Part shown: positions 16,653-24,182 of the stretch, piece by piece
Layout: each line of letters starts with the position of its first letter
Numbering within the stretch: position 1 is the stretch's first letter
Translations under genes and position numbers: made by a program
Source of the DNA: Bacteroidales bacterium
Lineage (GTDB): Bacteria > Bacteroidota > Bacteroidia > Bacteroidales > JAAUTT01
Direction of reading: 5' to 3'
Length of the DNA stretch: 33,933 nt
NCBI GenBank assembly: GCA_025350365.1
Contig: JANXXY010000465.1
Span: 1 to 33,933, forward strand
Notes under the pieces: model-generated
Database searches by the model: none
Seen by the model: only the letters and a program-made list of their open reading frames with translations
Told to the model about the DNA's origin: nothing

Positions 16653-17669
16653 ATGATTTCCAAAATAGATAAAATTAAGCAGGAATTAGCGTTAAAAATA
16701 ATTACTAACTTAGAGGAACTTGAGAAATTCAGGCTCAGATATTTGAGTAAAAAAGGAGTTCTCAATCAACTATTTGAGGATTTTAAATTATTAAAATCCG
16801 ACGATAAAAAGCAAGCGGGGCTTAAAATAAATGAGTTAAAAGAATTTATCTCAGAATTTTATACTACACACAAAAATAACTTATCACAGGAAGCAACCCA
16901 TACAACGAATTATGATTTAAGTCTTCCGGGAGATTTTCAAAATATTGGATCCCGACACCCTATTTCGACCGTAAAAAATGAAATTAATGCGATATTTAAC
17001 CGGTTAGGATTTACAATATCTGACGGGCCTGAAATAGAAGACGATTGGCATGTATTTTCCGCATTAAATTTTCCCCCTGACCACCCTGCCAGAGATATGC
17101 AGGATACCTTTTTTATCAATAAAACGCCCGAAATAGTTTTACGCACACATACATCGTCCGTTCAGGTAAGAGTTATGGAGACTACCGCACCCCCGATTAG
17201 AATGATTATGCCTGGGAGAGTTTACCGAAACGAAGCCATTTCTGCCAGATCACATTGTTTTTTCCATCAAATAGAAGGTTTATACATCAATAAAAATGTA
17301 TCGTTTGCAGATTTAAAGCAAACGTTACTTTTTTTTGCTAAAGAATTTTTTGGCACGTCCACTAAAATACGGTTACGTCCCTCCTATTTTCCATTCACCG
17401 AACCATCAGCTGAAGTTGATATTTCATGCACTTGCAATGGCAAAGGATGCAATTTATGCAAATATACGGGTTGGTTAGAAATTCTTGGATGTGGAATGGT
17501 AGATCCTAACGTTCTGGATTATTGTAATTTAGATTCTAAAATCTACTCCGGATATGCTTTCGGAATGGGTATTGAGCGAATAGCTCTTGTAAAATACCAG
17601 GTAAAAGATATTCGCATATATTCTGAAAATGACGTTAGGTTTCTTTCGCAATTTTCGCCTGTTCTCTAA
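16653..17669 (+). CDS. pheS: Phenylalanyl-tRNA synthetase alpha subunit
   Basis: Catalytic subunit of the alpha2beta2 enzyme that charges tRNA-Phe. 338 residues, full length. The N-terminal coiled-coil arm is residues 1-85, and the catalytic core begins at LPGDFQNIGSRHPI (91-104). Class II motif 2 is around GRVYRNEAISARSHCFFHQIEG, with the substrate loop RTHTSSVQ at 164-171. Motif 3 is GYAFGMGIERIALVKY. Between motifs 2 and 3 lies CTCNGKGCNLC (Cys259, 261, 266, 269), a possible metal-binding knuckle. pheT is not adjacent, so the two subunits are encoded apart. A bidirectional hairpin terminator follows. Confidence 0.97.
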   Translation: MISKIDKIKQELALKIITNLEELEKFRLRYLSKKGVLNQLFEDFKLLKSDDKKQAGLKINELKEFISEFYTTHKNNLSQEATHTTNYDLSLPGDFQNIGSRHPISTVKNEINAIFNRLGFTISDGPEIEDDWHVFSALNFPPDHPARDMQDTFFINKTPEIVLRTHTSSVQVRVMETTAPPIRMIMPGRVYRNEAISARSHCFFHQIEGLYINKNVSFADLKQTLLFFAKEFFGTSTKIRLRPSYFPFTEPSAEVDISCTCNGKGCNLCKYTGWLEILGCGMVDPNVLDYCNLDSKIYSGYAFGMGIERIALVKYQVKDIRIYSENDVRFLSQFSPVL

Positions 17670-17683
17670 TAAAAGTTAAACTT

Positions 17684-17716
17684 AAAAAGCCTAATTTTAA
17701 ATAGATTAGGCCTTTT
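17684..17716. terminator. Bidirectional intrinsic terminator between pheS and osmC-like gene
   Basis: GCCTAAT at 17689-17695 pairs with ATTAGGC at 17705-17711 around a 9-nt loop. It is preceded by five A residues and followed by a T run on the plus strand (17713-17716). It lies 15 bp after the pheS stop and 8 bp from the convergent OsmC stop, so it can serve both. Confidence 0.7.
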
Positions 17717-17723
17717 ATCAGAA

Positions 17724-18137
17724 TTATAAAATAACAATTTCATATTCCATTTCCATAGAATCACGGTAATTGGCATTTACACCACAATACTTTTCTACAG
17801 ATAAATCGACTGCTTTTTTTACCTTTTCATATTCAATATCAGTACCTTTAACTTCATATATAATTTTCATTCTCTCAAACTTTTTAGGATGTTCCTCTTT
17901 CATTTCACCTTCAACTTTAACATTAAAAGAGGAAACGTCCACTTTCATTTTTTTTAAGATGGAAATAACATCCATGCCAGTACAACCAGCCAAAGCAACC
18001 ATCATTAGCGATTTTGGACTTGGACCTTCATTATTACCACCAAAACTACTCCCGGCATCTAAAATAATATTATGCCCTCCAACCTCTGCAATAAATTTCA
18101 TATTTTTGTCCCAGACAACATTTACTGAATTTCTCAT
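17724..18137 (-). CDS. OsmC/Ohr-family thiol peroxidase-like protein
   Basis: 137-residue member of the OsmC superfamily, which reduces organic hydroperoxides with a pair of cysteines. Both are present: Cys52 in ALAGCTGMDV and Cys118 in EKYCGVNAN. The central helix region GGNNEGPSPKSLMMVALAGC is intact. The sequence is closer in pattern to YhfA-type members than to Ohr; the substrate is unknown. It is divergent from the Crp/Fnr-family regulator gene over 101 bp, an arrangement that makes control by that regulator plausible but unproven. Confidence 0.9.
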   Translation of the reverse strand: MRNSVNVVWDKNMKFIAEVGGHNIILDAGSSFGGNNEGPSPKSLMMVALAGCTGMDVISILKKMKVDVSSFNVKVEGEMKEEHPKKFERMKIIYEVKGTDIEYEKVKKAVDLSVEKYCGVNANYRDSMEMEYEIVIL

Positions 18138-18238
18138 ACATGATAAATTTCATATTATTACAAATTAAACGACTACTATATCTTTTTCTTTACTAATTTT
18201 AACAACTTATTAAATAAAATAATAAATTACTATACATT

Positions 18239-18943
18239 ATGAAACAACAGCATTTCAATCAACCAATTGAAGAATGCGACCTCTCTCTTAGTTCTTTATT
18301 TAAACACTTAACTCCAGAAGAAGTTGAAAAAATAATTTTAGAAAAAACACAAAGTTCATATAAAAAAGGTACTTACATTTACCACGAAGGTAATCGCATT
18401 ACAGGCTGCTATTTAGTAATGAGTGGTATTTTAAAAATTTTCAAGACTGGCATTGATGGAAAAGAACAAATTATACGATTTGCTAAACCATTCGATATTA
18501 TTGGGTTTCGGTCAGTTTTAAGTGGGGAGTTAGCCTGCACCACAGCTAAAACACTTGAAGATAGTACATTATGCTACATTCCACAGGAATCACTTTTTTA
18601 CCTTGTTAAAAACAACGGAAACTTTTCATTAGAACTTCTTCAGCTTTCATGCCGCGAATTAGGTGAGGCTAATGAATACATTACCGACATCGCACAGAAA
18701 ACTGTTAGAGAAAGGTTGGCTGAAATTCTAATTCATCTCAAAGAAAACTTCGGCTTAGACGGTGATAATGTACTGCAAATTTCCTTAACCCGCGAGGAAT
18801 TGGCCAATATAGTTGGTACTGCTACCGAATCTGTTATCAGGCTTCTTTCTGAATTTAAATCGGATAATGTCATCGAAATTAATGGCAGAAAAATTAAACT
18901 ACTTAATTATAAGGCTCTGGTTAAAATTGCAAATTTCAATTAA
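18239..18943 (+). CDS. Crp/Fnr-family transcription regulator
   Basis: 234 residues. The N-terminal cyclic-nucleotide-binding-type beta roll covers about 35-145 (GTYIYHEGNRITGCYLVMSGILKIF region, broken here for brevity). It is followed by the dimer helix (LSCRELGEANEYITDIAQ) and a C-terminal winged helix (LTREELANIVGTATESVIRLL) with a standard recognition helix. FNR's N-terminal iron-sulfur cysteine cluster is missing: only one Cys occurs in the first 20 residues. The exact cNMP-binding Arg-Ser signature is also not evident, so the effector is unknown. It is divergent from the osmC-like gene and ends 4 bp from the ruvB stop. Confidence 0.9.
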   Translation: MKQQHFNQPIEECDLSLSSLFKHLTPEEVEKIILEKTQSSYKKGTYIYHEGNRITGCYLVMSGILKIFKTGIDGKEQIIRFAKPFDIIGFRSVLSGELACTTAKTLEDSTLCYIPQESLFYLVKNNGNFSLELLQLSCRELGEANEYITDIAQKTVRERLAEILIHLKENFGLDGDNVLQISLTREELANIVGTATESVIRLLSEFKSDNVIEINGRKIKLLNYKALVKIANFN

Positions 18944-18947
18944 GTAT

Positions 18948-19967
18948 TTAAAACAATTTACCCTGATCGGGATTCCTAATCAGGTTCAAACAATTATAAG
19001 CTAATTCCGTAACCTCGCGACCTCGTGGGGTACGTTTAATGTATCCTTCCTGAATCAAATAAGGCTCATATACCTCTTCAATTGTGCCGGAATCCTCTCC
19101 AATAGCCGTTGAAATGGTAGATAAACCCACAGGACCACCACTAAATTTCTCTATAATTACTCTCATAATTTTATGATCCATTTGATCAAGACCATTCTTG
19201 TCAATATTAAGTGCATTTAAAGCGTACCTGGCAATTTCTATATCGATATATCCTTTTCCTACCACCTGGGCAAAATCTCTAACTCTACGCAACAATGCAT
19301 TGCAAATACGAGGAGTGCCACGGCTTCGAAAAGCTATTTCAGTTGCAGCATCATTCTCAATTTTAATATTCAAAATAGCGGCGGACCGAATAACAATCTT
19401 TTCTAAAACCGAAATTTCATAATACTCAAGGTGACTATTAATACCAAATCGCGCTCTTAATGGACTAGTTAACAAACCAGAACGGGTTGTAGCTCCAATT
19501 AACGTAAAAGGGTTTAGTTTTAATTGAATAGATCGTGCATTAGGACCCTTATCCAACACAATATCTATTACAAAATCTTCCATGGCCGAATACAAGTATT
19601 CCTCAACAACCGGGCTTAACCTGTGTATTTCGTCGATAAATAATACATCATTTACATTAAGGTTAGTAAGAATCCCAGCCAAATCTCCCGGTTTATCCAG
19701 AACAGGACCTGAAGTAACTTTCAAGTTCACTCCTAATTCGTTCGCAATAATATTTGACAATGTAGTTTTCCCTAAACCTGGTGGTCCATGAAGAAGCACA
19801 TGATCCAAGGATTCTTTCCTCATTTTAGCAGCCTGAACAAATATTTTTAAATTTTCAACAACCTTATTCTGTCCGGAAAAATCAATAAATTCAGAAGGTC
19901 TAACATTTTTTTCAAACTCTTTATCTTTATCATCAGAGGTATTATCCCTGATTTTATAATCATCCAT
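18948..19967 (-). CDS. ruvB: Holliday junction branch-migration helicase RuvB
   Basis: AAA+ motor that drives Holliday-junction migration with RuvA. 339 residues, full length. Walker A is GPPGLGKTT (61-69), Walker B is FIDEIHRLS (110-118), sensor 1 is GATTRSGLL, and the arginine-finger region SPLRARFG follows. The C-terminal winged helix ends in EPYLIQEGYIKRTPRGREVT, a family hallmark. The gene lies 3 bp beyond the MORN-repeat gene stop on the same strand, so it is probably co-transcribed with it and nadA. ruvA and ruvC are not in the window. Confidence 0.98.
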   Translation of the reverse strand: MDDYKIRDNTSDDKDKEFEKNVRPSEFIDFSGQNKVVENLKIFVQAAKMRKESLDHVLLHGPPGLGKTTLSNIIANELGVNLKVTSGPVLDKPGDLAGILTNLNVNDVLFIDEIHRLSPVVEEYLYSAMEDFVIDIVLDKGPNARSIQLKLNPFTLIGATTRSGLLTSPLRARFGINSHLEYYEISVLEKIVIRSAAILNIKIENDAATEIAFRSRGTPRICNALLRRVRDFAQVVGKGYIDIEIARYALNALNIDKNGLDQMDHKIMRVIIEKFSGGPVGLSTISTAIGEDSGTIEEVYEPYLIQEGYIKRTPRGREVTELAYNCLNLIRNPDQGKLF

Positions 19968-19970
19968 TAG

Positions 19971-21512
19971 CTAATTTTTCTTAATTCCTTCGAGCTTAAT
20001 TCCGTTCACTCTTGTTTCCGTATCGTTTTCATAGGTAACCGCTAATAAAAGGGCACCTTCAATTGTATATTTTTTCCATACTTTTTCCTTTATTCCACTA
20101 ACATAATATTGTTCTTCACGAACTCTACCATCAGCAAAATAATAGATATGTTTACCATCAGCATTGCCTTGAATAAAGTTACCTTCGTAACCCAGCACTC
20201 CATTTTTGAAATATTCCTTCCAAATTCCGTCTTTAAATCCATTAGTATAATTTCCCTGCTCAATAATATCACCCGCAATAACCTTCCATAATCCTTCCTT
20301 TTCGCCGTCTAAATAACTCCCTTTTTCGATTGTATCTCCCGTAATTGAAAATTCCAAATATTTGCCTTCTCTTTTACCGTTAGTGAAGGTCTCGAGCCGC
20401 AAAGGCTTACCATTGTTATAAAACCATTTCCATTCGCCGTTTAGGACACCGTTTTTGAAATTTCCAATTTGCTCATTCGCACCTTCTTTGAAAAAAAAAT
20501 TCCACTCCCCATTCTGTCTATTATTTGAATATAAACCTTGCGACTTTTTAAACCCGTCATCGAAAAAATAAGTCCAATTACCTTCCCTTGAGCCATCTTC
20601 ATTTATAATACCCTGACTAACAATTTTTCCCAACTCATTATAAATAAAAGCATTTATAACCTTTCCATTACCATCATATTGCCGATGAATCCCAACAGGT
20701 ACACCTTTCCTAAAATATCCTTTTTTTAATATTTTACCAGATGAATCATAATCTATTTTTTCATCAATATCCAAACTATCCTGTTTGGGTCTATCAACTA
20801 ATTTTCCATCCCTGTATAATAAATTCAATGTTAGTTTTCCAACCTTATCATAATCTTTAGCATAACCCGATAATTGATCACTTTTATATTCTTTTTCATT
20901 TTTTAATTTTCCATCATCATAAAAGTCTTTCCAAATACCCACTTTTGATCCATTCACGATCCTATTAATATTTTGTTTATCGGTAATATAATCATTATAA
21001 AAAACATATAAAGTAATAGGCATACCTTGTTTATCGTATTCTTTTCCATTACCATTTCTCTTATTATTTTTAAAATTAATTATTTCGTGTATCGATCCTT
21101 CGGGATAATAGTAGAATGATAAACCCTCTTTGCTATCGTTTACGTATAATTCTTTAGATTTAATAACATTCTTTTTGCCGGTATTTTTTTTTTCTAATGA
21201 AGAATACTTATAAGAATAACCATTCTTTTTACCCATCACATAATTTATCTTTTCCAATGTATCTCCAACTTCACTATAAAATACCCACACACTATCCAAT
21301 AAATGATTTTTACGATTGCCTTCCGATTTTATAACACTATTCACATAATAAGTTTTCCAATAACCGTCCGGTTTACTGTTAATCATTAAGCCTTCACTGG
21401 ATAATTTTCCATTTGGAAAGTAAATTTTTACATAGCCATTTTCCTGCTTAGCAACTTGTCCCAAACATACATTACAATAGACACATATAAAAATGAATAC
21501 TAATTTCTTCAT
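19971..21512 (-). CDS. Secreted MORN-repeat (YwqK-like) protein
   Basis: 513 residues. Signal peptide at 1-18 (MKKLVFIFICVYCNVCLG). The rest is a tandem array of 20-25-residue MORN-type units with the pattern G-x-W-x-x-Y/F-x-x-(D/N)-G-x-x-x-x-x-G-x-Y/F-x-N-G, roughly a dozen or more copies; GIWKDFYDDGKL and GEWKWFYNNGKPL are clear examples. Such units stack into an elongated beta sheet. No catalytic domain, membrane anchor or sorting signal is visible. The protein is probably periplasmic or surface-exposed; its role is unknown. It sits between nadA (6 bp from its start) and ruvB (3 bp from its stop). Confidence 0.85.
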   Translation of the reverse strand: MKKLVFIFICVYCNVCLGQVAKQENGYVKIYFPNGKLSSEGLMINSKPDGYWKTYYVNSVIKSEGNRKNHLLDSVWVFYSEVGDTLEKINYVMGKKNGYSYKYSSLEKKNTGKKNVIKSKELYVNDSKEGLSFYYYPEGSIHEIINFKNNKRNGNGKEYDKQGMPITLYVFYNDYITDKQNINRIVNGSKVGIWKDFYDDGKLKNEKEYKSDQLSGYAKDYDKVGKLTLNLLYRDGKLVDRPKQDSLDIDEKIDYDSSGKILKKGYFRKGVPVGIHRQYDGNGKVINAFIYNELGKIVSQGIINEDGSREGNWTYFFDDGFKKSQGLYSNNRQNGEWNFFFKEGANEQIGNFKNGVLNGEWKWFYNNGKPLRLETFTNGKREGKYLEFSITGDTIEKGSYLDGEKEGLWKVIAGDIIEQGNYTNGFKDGIWKEYFKNGVLGYEGNFIQGNADGKHIYYFADGRVREEQYYVSGIKEKVWKKYTIEGALLLAVTYENDTETRVNGIKLEGIKKN

Positions 21513-21518
21513 ATTAAT

Positions 21519-22508
21519 CTATTTAAAACCCAAATTTTCAGAAATAGAAAGCATCCTTCGAATAGGAAGTTCAGCCTTAGCACGAATATTTTCGTCTAAA
21601 TTAATCTCAAATCTATTATATTTTAAACTTATATAAATTTTTTTCAAACTAATTAATTTCATATACTGACAATCATTGCAAGCACAAGTAGAGTCATTGG
21701 GAGGAGCAGGTATAAAAACTTTTTGAGGCATGGTTAATTTCATTTGATGTAATATTCCCGACTCAGTACAAACTATGTATGATTTAGCATCGTCCTTCTG
21801 CACAAAATTTAACAAGCCAGAAGTAGAACCTATGTAATCTGCCAATATTAATATTTTCTTATCACATTCAGGATGAGCAATTATTTTAGCGCCTATATTT
21901 TCATTCTTTATTTTAATAATCTTTTCGAGTGAAAACCTATCATGCACATGGCAGGCACCATCCCATATCACCATATCCCTACCGGTAATACTTTTTATAT
22001 AATTACCCAAATTTCTATCAGGAGCAAATATAATTTTTTCATTTTTATCCAATGAATTAACGATACCTAAAGCATTGGATGACGTACATACTATATCAGT
22101 CAAAGCCTTTATTTTTGCACTCGTGTTTACATAAGATATAACAGTGTGATTTGGGTATTTATTTAAAAATTCTTTAAAATCAGTTTCATTACATGAATCG
22201 GCCAATGAACACCCTGCATCCAAATCGGGTATTAAAACAGTTTTTTCCGGACACAAAATTTTTGCTGTTTCTGCCATAAAAACTACACCGGCAAATACAA
22301 TCACATCCGCTTGTGTTTTAGCTGCCTGTTGCGACAATTGCAAACTGTCTCCTACAAAATCAGCAATATCTTGAATTTCCGCTTCCTGATAGTAATGAGC
22401 TAATATAATTGCATTCCTTTTCTTTTTTATTTTTCCAATTTCAACAATTAATTCTTCATTACTAAGATTCAAATTTAGGTGATTTCTTTCATTTAATATA
22501 TTAATCAT
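21519..22508 (-). CDS. nadA: Quinolinate synthase A
   Basis: Condenses iminoaspartate with dihydroxyacetone phosphate to quinolinate in de novo NAD synthesis, using a [4Fe-4S] cluster. 329 residues, normal length. Conserved blocks are ILAHYYQEAEIQDIADFVGD (35-54), FAGVVFMAETAKIL, CTSSNALGIV, APDRNLG, HPEC and CACNDCQYMKL. By position the three cluster ligands should be Cys100 (DAGCSLADSC block), Cys215 (HPEC) and Cys280 (last Cys of CACNDC). nadB and nadC, often next to nadA, are absent here. Its upstream side is the 557-bp gene-free candidate origin region. Confidence 0.97.
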   Translation of the reverse strand: MINILNERNHLNLNLSNEELIVEIGKIKKKRNAIILAHYYQEAEIQDIADFVGDSLQLSQQAAKTQADVIVFAGVVFMAETAKILCPEKTVLIPDLDAGCSLADSCNETDFKEFLNKYPNHTVISYVNTSAKIKALTDIVCTSSNALGIVNSLDKNEKIIFAPDRNLGNYIKSITGRDMVIWDGACHVHDRFSLEKIIKIKNENIGAKIIAHPECDKKILILADYIGSTSGLLNFVQKDDAKSYIVCTESGILHQMKLTMPQKVFIPAPPNDSTCACNDCQYMKLISLKKIYISLKYNRFEINLDENIRAKAELPIRRMLSISENLGFK

Positions 22509-22979
22509 ATAAACACTATATTAATATTATTTCTTTTAATTAAAATTATATATAGTAATGATAATAGGCTGTTAATAATGTTTACAAAAAAAGGCACTAA
22601 TCCTTGTTTTCTTCGTTATTAAGAAAACCCCCGGTTTAGTTAACAACCTTATTTTATTTAGTTATTCTCATTATCAAATACTTTTATAAGTTATTAACAG
22701 CTGTTAATATCTACAAAGTTTGATAATTTTTAACTGATTCACTACATAAAAGTGTTTAAATTCGGTTGAATACTTTACCTAAAATAACAGGTATAAATTT
22801 TGGATGTTCAGTAAAAAGGATTATATAAATGGGATATTTTCAATTCAAATTTATTTTATAAGTATTTTTAACGAAGAACTAACGTTTTATTAACAAATTA
22901 CGAAAGGAGATGAAAATTGTTAATAAGCTGATTTTATGAATAAGCTGCCGAAATAATTAAAAAATAAATTTTTCACTTC
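22509..22979. other. oriC: Candidate chromosome replication origin (oriC-like region)
   Basis: Gene-free DNA between nadA and the ROK gene. It holds four exact copies of TTATTAACA, two in each orientation: 22570-22578 (-), 22691-22699 (+), 22887-22895 (+) and 22918-22926 (-). A one-mismatch copy lies at 22702-22710 (-). The nonamer is a variant of the DnaA box TTATCCACA/TTATCAACA. By base composition about 0.03 copies are expected here. The second and fifth copies form an 18-bp palindrome (22692-22709). A very AT-rich block (22501-22560) could be an unwinding element. Origin-proximal context is supported by the parS cluster. Against it: no dnaA gene is adjacent and no perfect TTATCCACA box is present, and one further TTATTAACA occurs at 25445-25453. 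Confidence 0.5.
22692..22709. repeat. 18-bp perfect palindrome in the candidate origin
   Basis: TATTAACAGCTGTTAATA is a perfect inverted repeat centred between 22700 and 22701, made of two head-to-head DnaA-box-like halves sharing an AGCT centre. It could instead be the operator of a dimeric regulator acting on nadA, whose start is about 185 bp away. Confidence 0.75.
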
Positions 22980-23043
22980 AAAAAGAAAAACCGCCTGATT
23001 TAATTTTCAAGCAATAAAAGAGACTTGAAATTAAACCACGCGG
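22980..23043 (-). terminator. Strong intrinsic terminator after the ROK gene
   Basis: Arms 22991-23011 and 23024-23043 pair over about 20 positions, with two mismatches and one bulged T, around a 12-nt loop. On the minus strand the hairpin is followed by TTTTTCTTTTT (22990-22980). It begins 22 nt after the ROK stop. It would stop leftward transcripts before the candidate origin region. Confidence 0.82.
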
Positions 23044-23065
23044 TAAAGCCTTATCAATAAGAAAA

Positions 23066-24025
23066 TTACTTTCCTAATTCCTTCCAAATTAGGGCACTTG
23101 CACCCATTACAGCAATATTTTTGTCCTGCAATCCGGAAGGTAAAATTTTTATTTTATTTCTATAAATTGGCAATAGATGTTCTTCAAAGCTTTTTATGGT
23201 TGGTTTGAATAAAATTTCGCCAGCTTTTGCCAGACCTCCAAACAGGAAAATAGCTTCGGGAGAGGTATGAGCTACAGCATCGGCTAATTTTGCTCCCAGA
23301 ATAAAACCGGTATATTCAAAGGCCTCAATGGCAATAGGGTCTTTTCTTTTTGCAGCGTCGAAAATTTTTTCTGAAGTAAGTTCATAGAAATTGTACTGGC
23401 GAAGTTCACTATCCTCCGACATATCGCACATAAGTTTGAAAGCTGTGCGTTTAATACCTGTAGCGCTACAATATGTTTCTAAACAGCCGAGTTTACCACA
23501 GCCACAGCGTCGCCCATTGGGTTCAACCATAACGTGACCAAGTTCGCCAGCAAAACCATCGAAACCATAAATCATCTCACCGTTGGCCACAAGACCGCTG
23601 CCTAAACCAGTACCCAGTGTTATAACAATATAATCGCGAAGGCCTTTAGCCCCGCCATATAATCCCTCACCAATGGCTGCGGCGTTTGCATCATTGGAAA
23701 GAACAATAGGGACATTGATGTATTTTTTGAATAATTCGGCAAAATGGATTACACCCTTCCATTTTAAGTTTGGAGCAAATTCGATGGTACCTTTATAGTA
23801 ATTACCATTTGGCGCTCCAAATCCGGCTCCTTTTATTTCAATTTCATTTTTAATAGGCAAAATAGCCTTTTCAATTTCATCAAATAAATTTTTCTGATAA
23901 TCAGTTACGTTATCAAAAGTATCGGTAGGGATTGATCCTTCGATAAGTACATTCCCATCACGATCAACGATTCCAAACTTTGTAAAAGTTCCGCCAATAT
24001 CAACGCCAATTACTACTTGTTTCAT
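23066..24025 (-). CDS. ROK-family sugar kinase (probable glucokinase)
   Basis: 319 residues, usual for ROK glucokinases; phosphorylates glucose or a related hexose with ATP in the cytoplasm. The N-terminal phosphate loop is GVDIGGTFTKFGIV (7-20). The catalytic Asp is Asp112 in SNDANAAAIGE. The second phosphate motif is LGTGLGSGLV (137-146). The ROK zinc site is complete: GH at 163-164 followed by CGCGKLGC (Cys174, 176, 181) and the sugar-contact Glu in LET. Glucose specificity is inferred from the family and not proven. A TATCTTTG -7 element lies 88 bp upstream and a strong terminator directly downstream. A second, more divergent ROK gene lies upstream on the same strand. Confidence 0.9.
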   Translation of the reverse strand: MKQVVIGVDIGGTFTKFGIVDRDGNVLIEGSIPTDTFDNVTDYQKNLFDEIEKAILPIKNEIEIKGAGFGAPNGNYYKGTIEFAPNLKWKGVIHFAELFKKYINVPIVLSNDANAAAIGEGLYGGAKGLRDYIVITLGTGLGSGLVANGEMIYGFDGFAGELGHVMVEPNGRRCGCGKLGCLETYCSATGIKRTAFKLMCDMSEDSELRQYNFYELTSEKIFDAAKRKDPIAIEAFEYTGFILGAKLADAVAHTSPEAIFLFGGLAKAGEILFKPTIKSFEEHLLPIYRNKIKILPSGLQDKNIAVMGASALIWKELGK

Positions 24026-24112
24026 GATAAAAAAATTAAAGTCAGTTAGTATTAAAAGATAAATTAAATGTGTTTCGAAGATTAAAAAAATCCGAAAAAT
24101 TAAAAGAAGAGC

Positions 24113-24120
24113 AAAGATAG
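24113..24120 (-). promoter_or_regulatory. Candidate -7 element for the ROK glucokinase gene
   Basis: The minus strand reads TATCTTTG, an exact TAnnTTTG match and identical to the element before the S41 gene. It is 88 bp upstream of the start at 24025, inside the 157-bp gap between the two ROK genes, which suggests the second gene is separately transcribed. No -33 is seen. Confidence 0.4.
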
Positions 24121-24182
24121 AAATTTGAAGGATAAATAATAATTGTTCTTCTGCTTAGATAAATTAATGTTTTTTAAAATAA

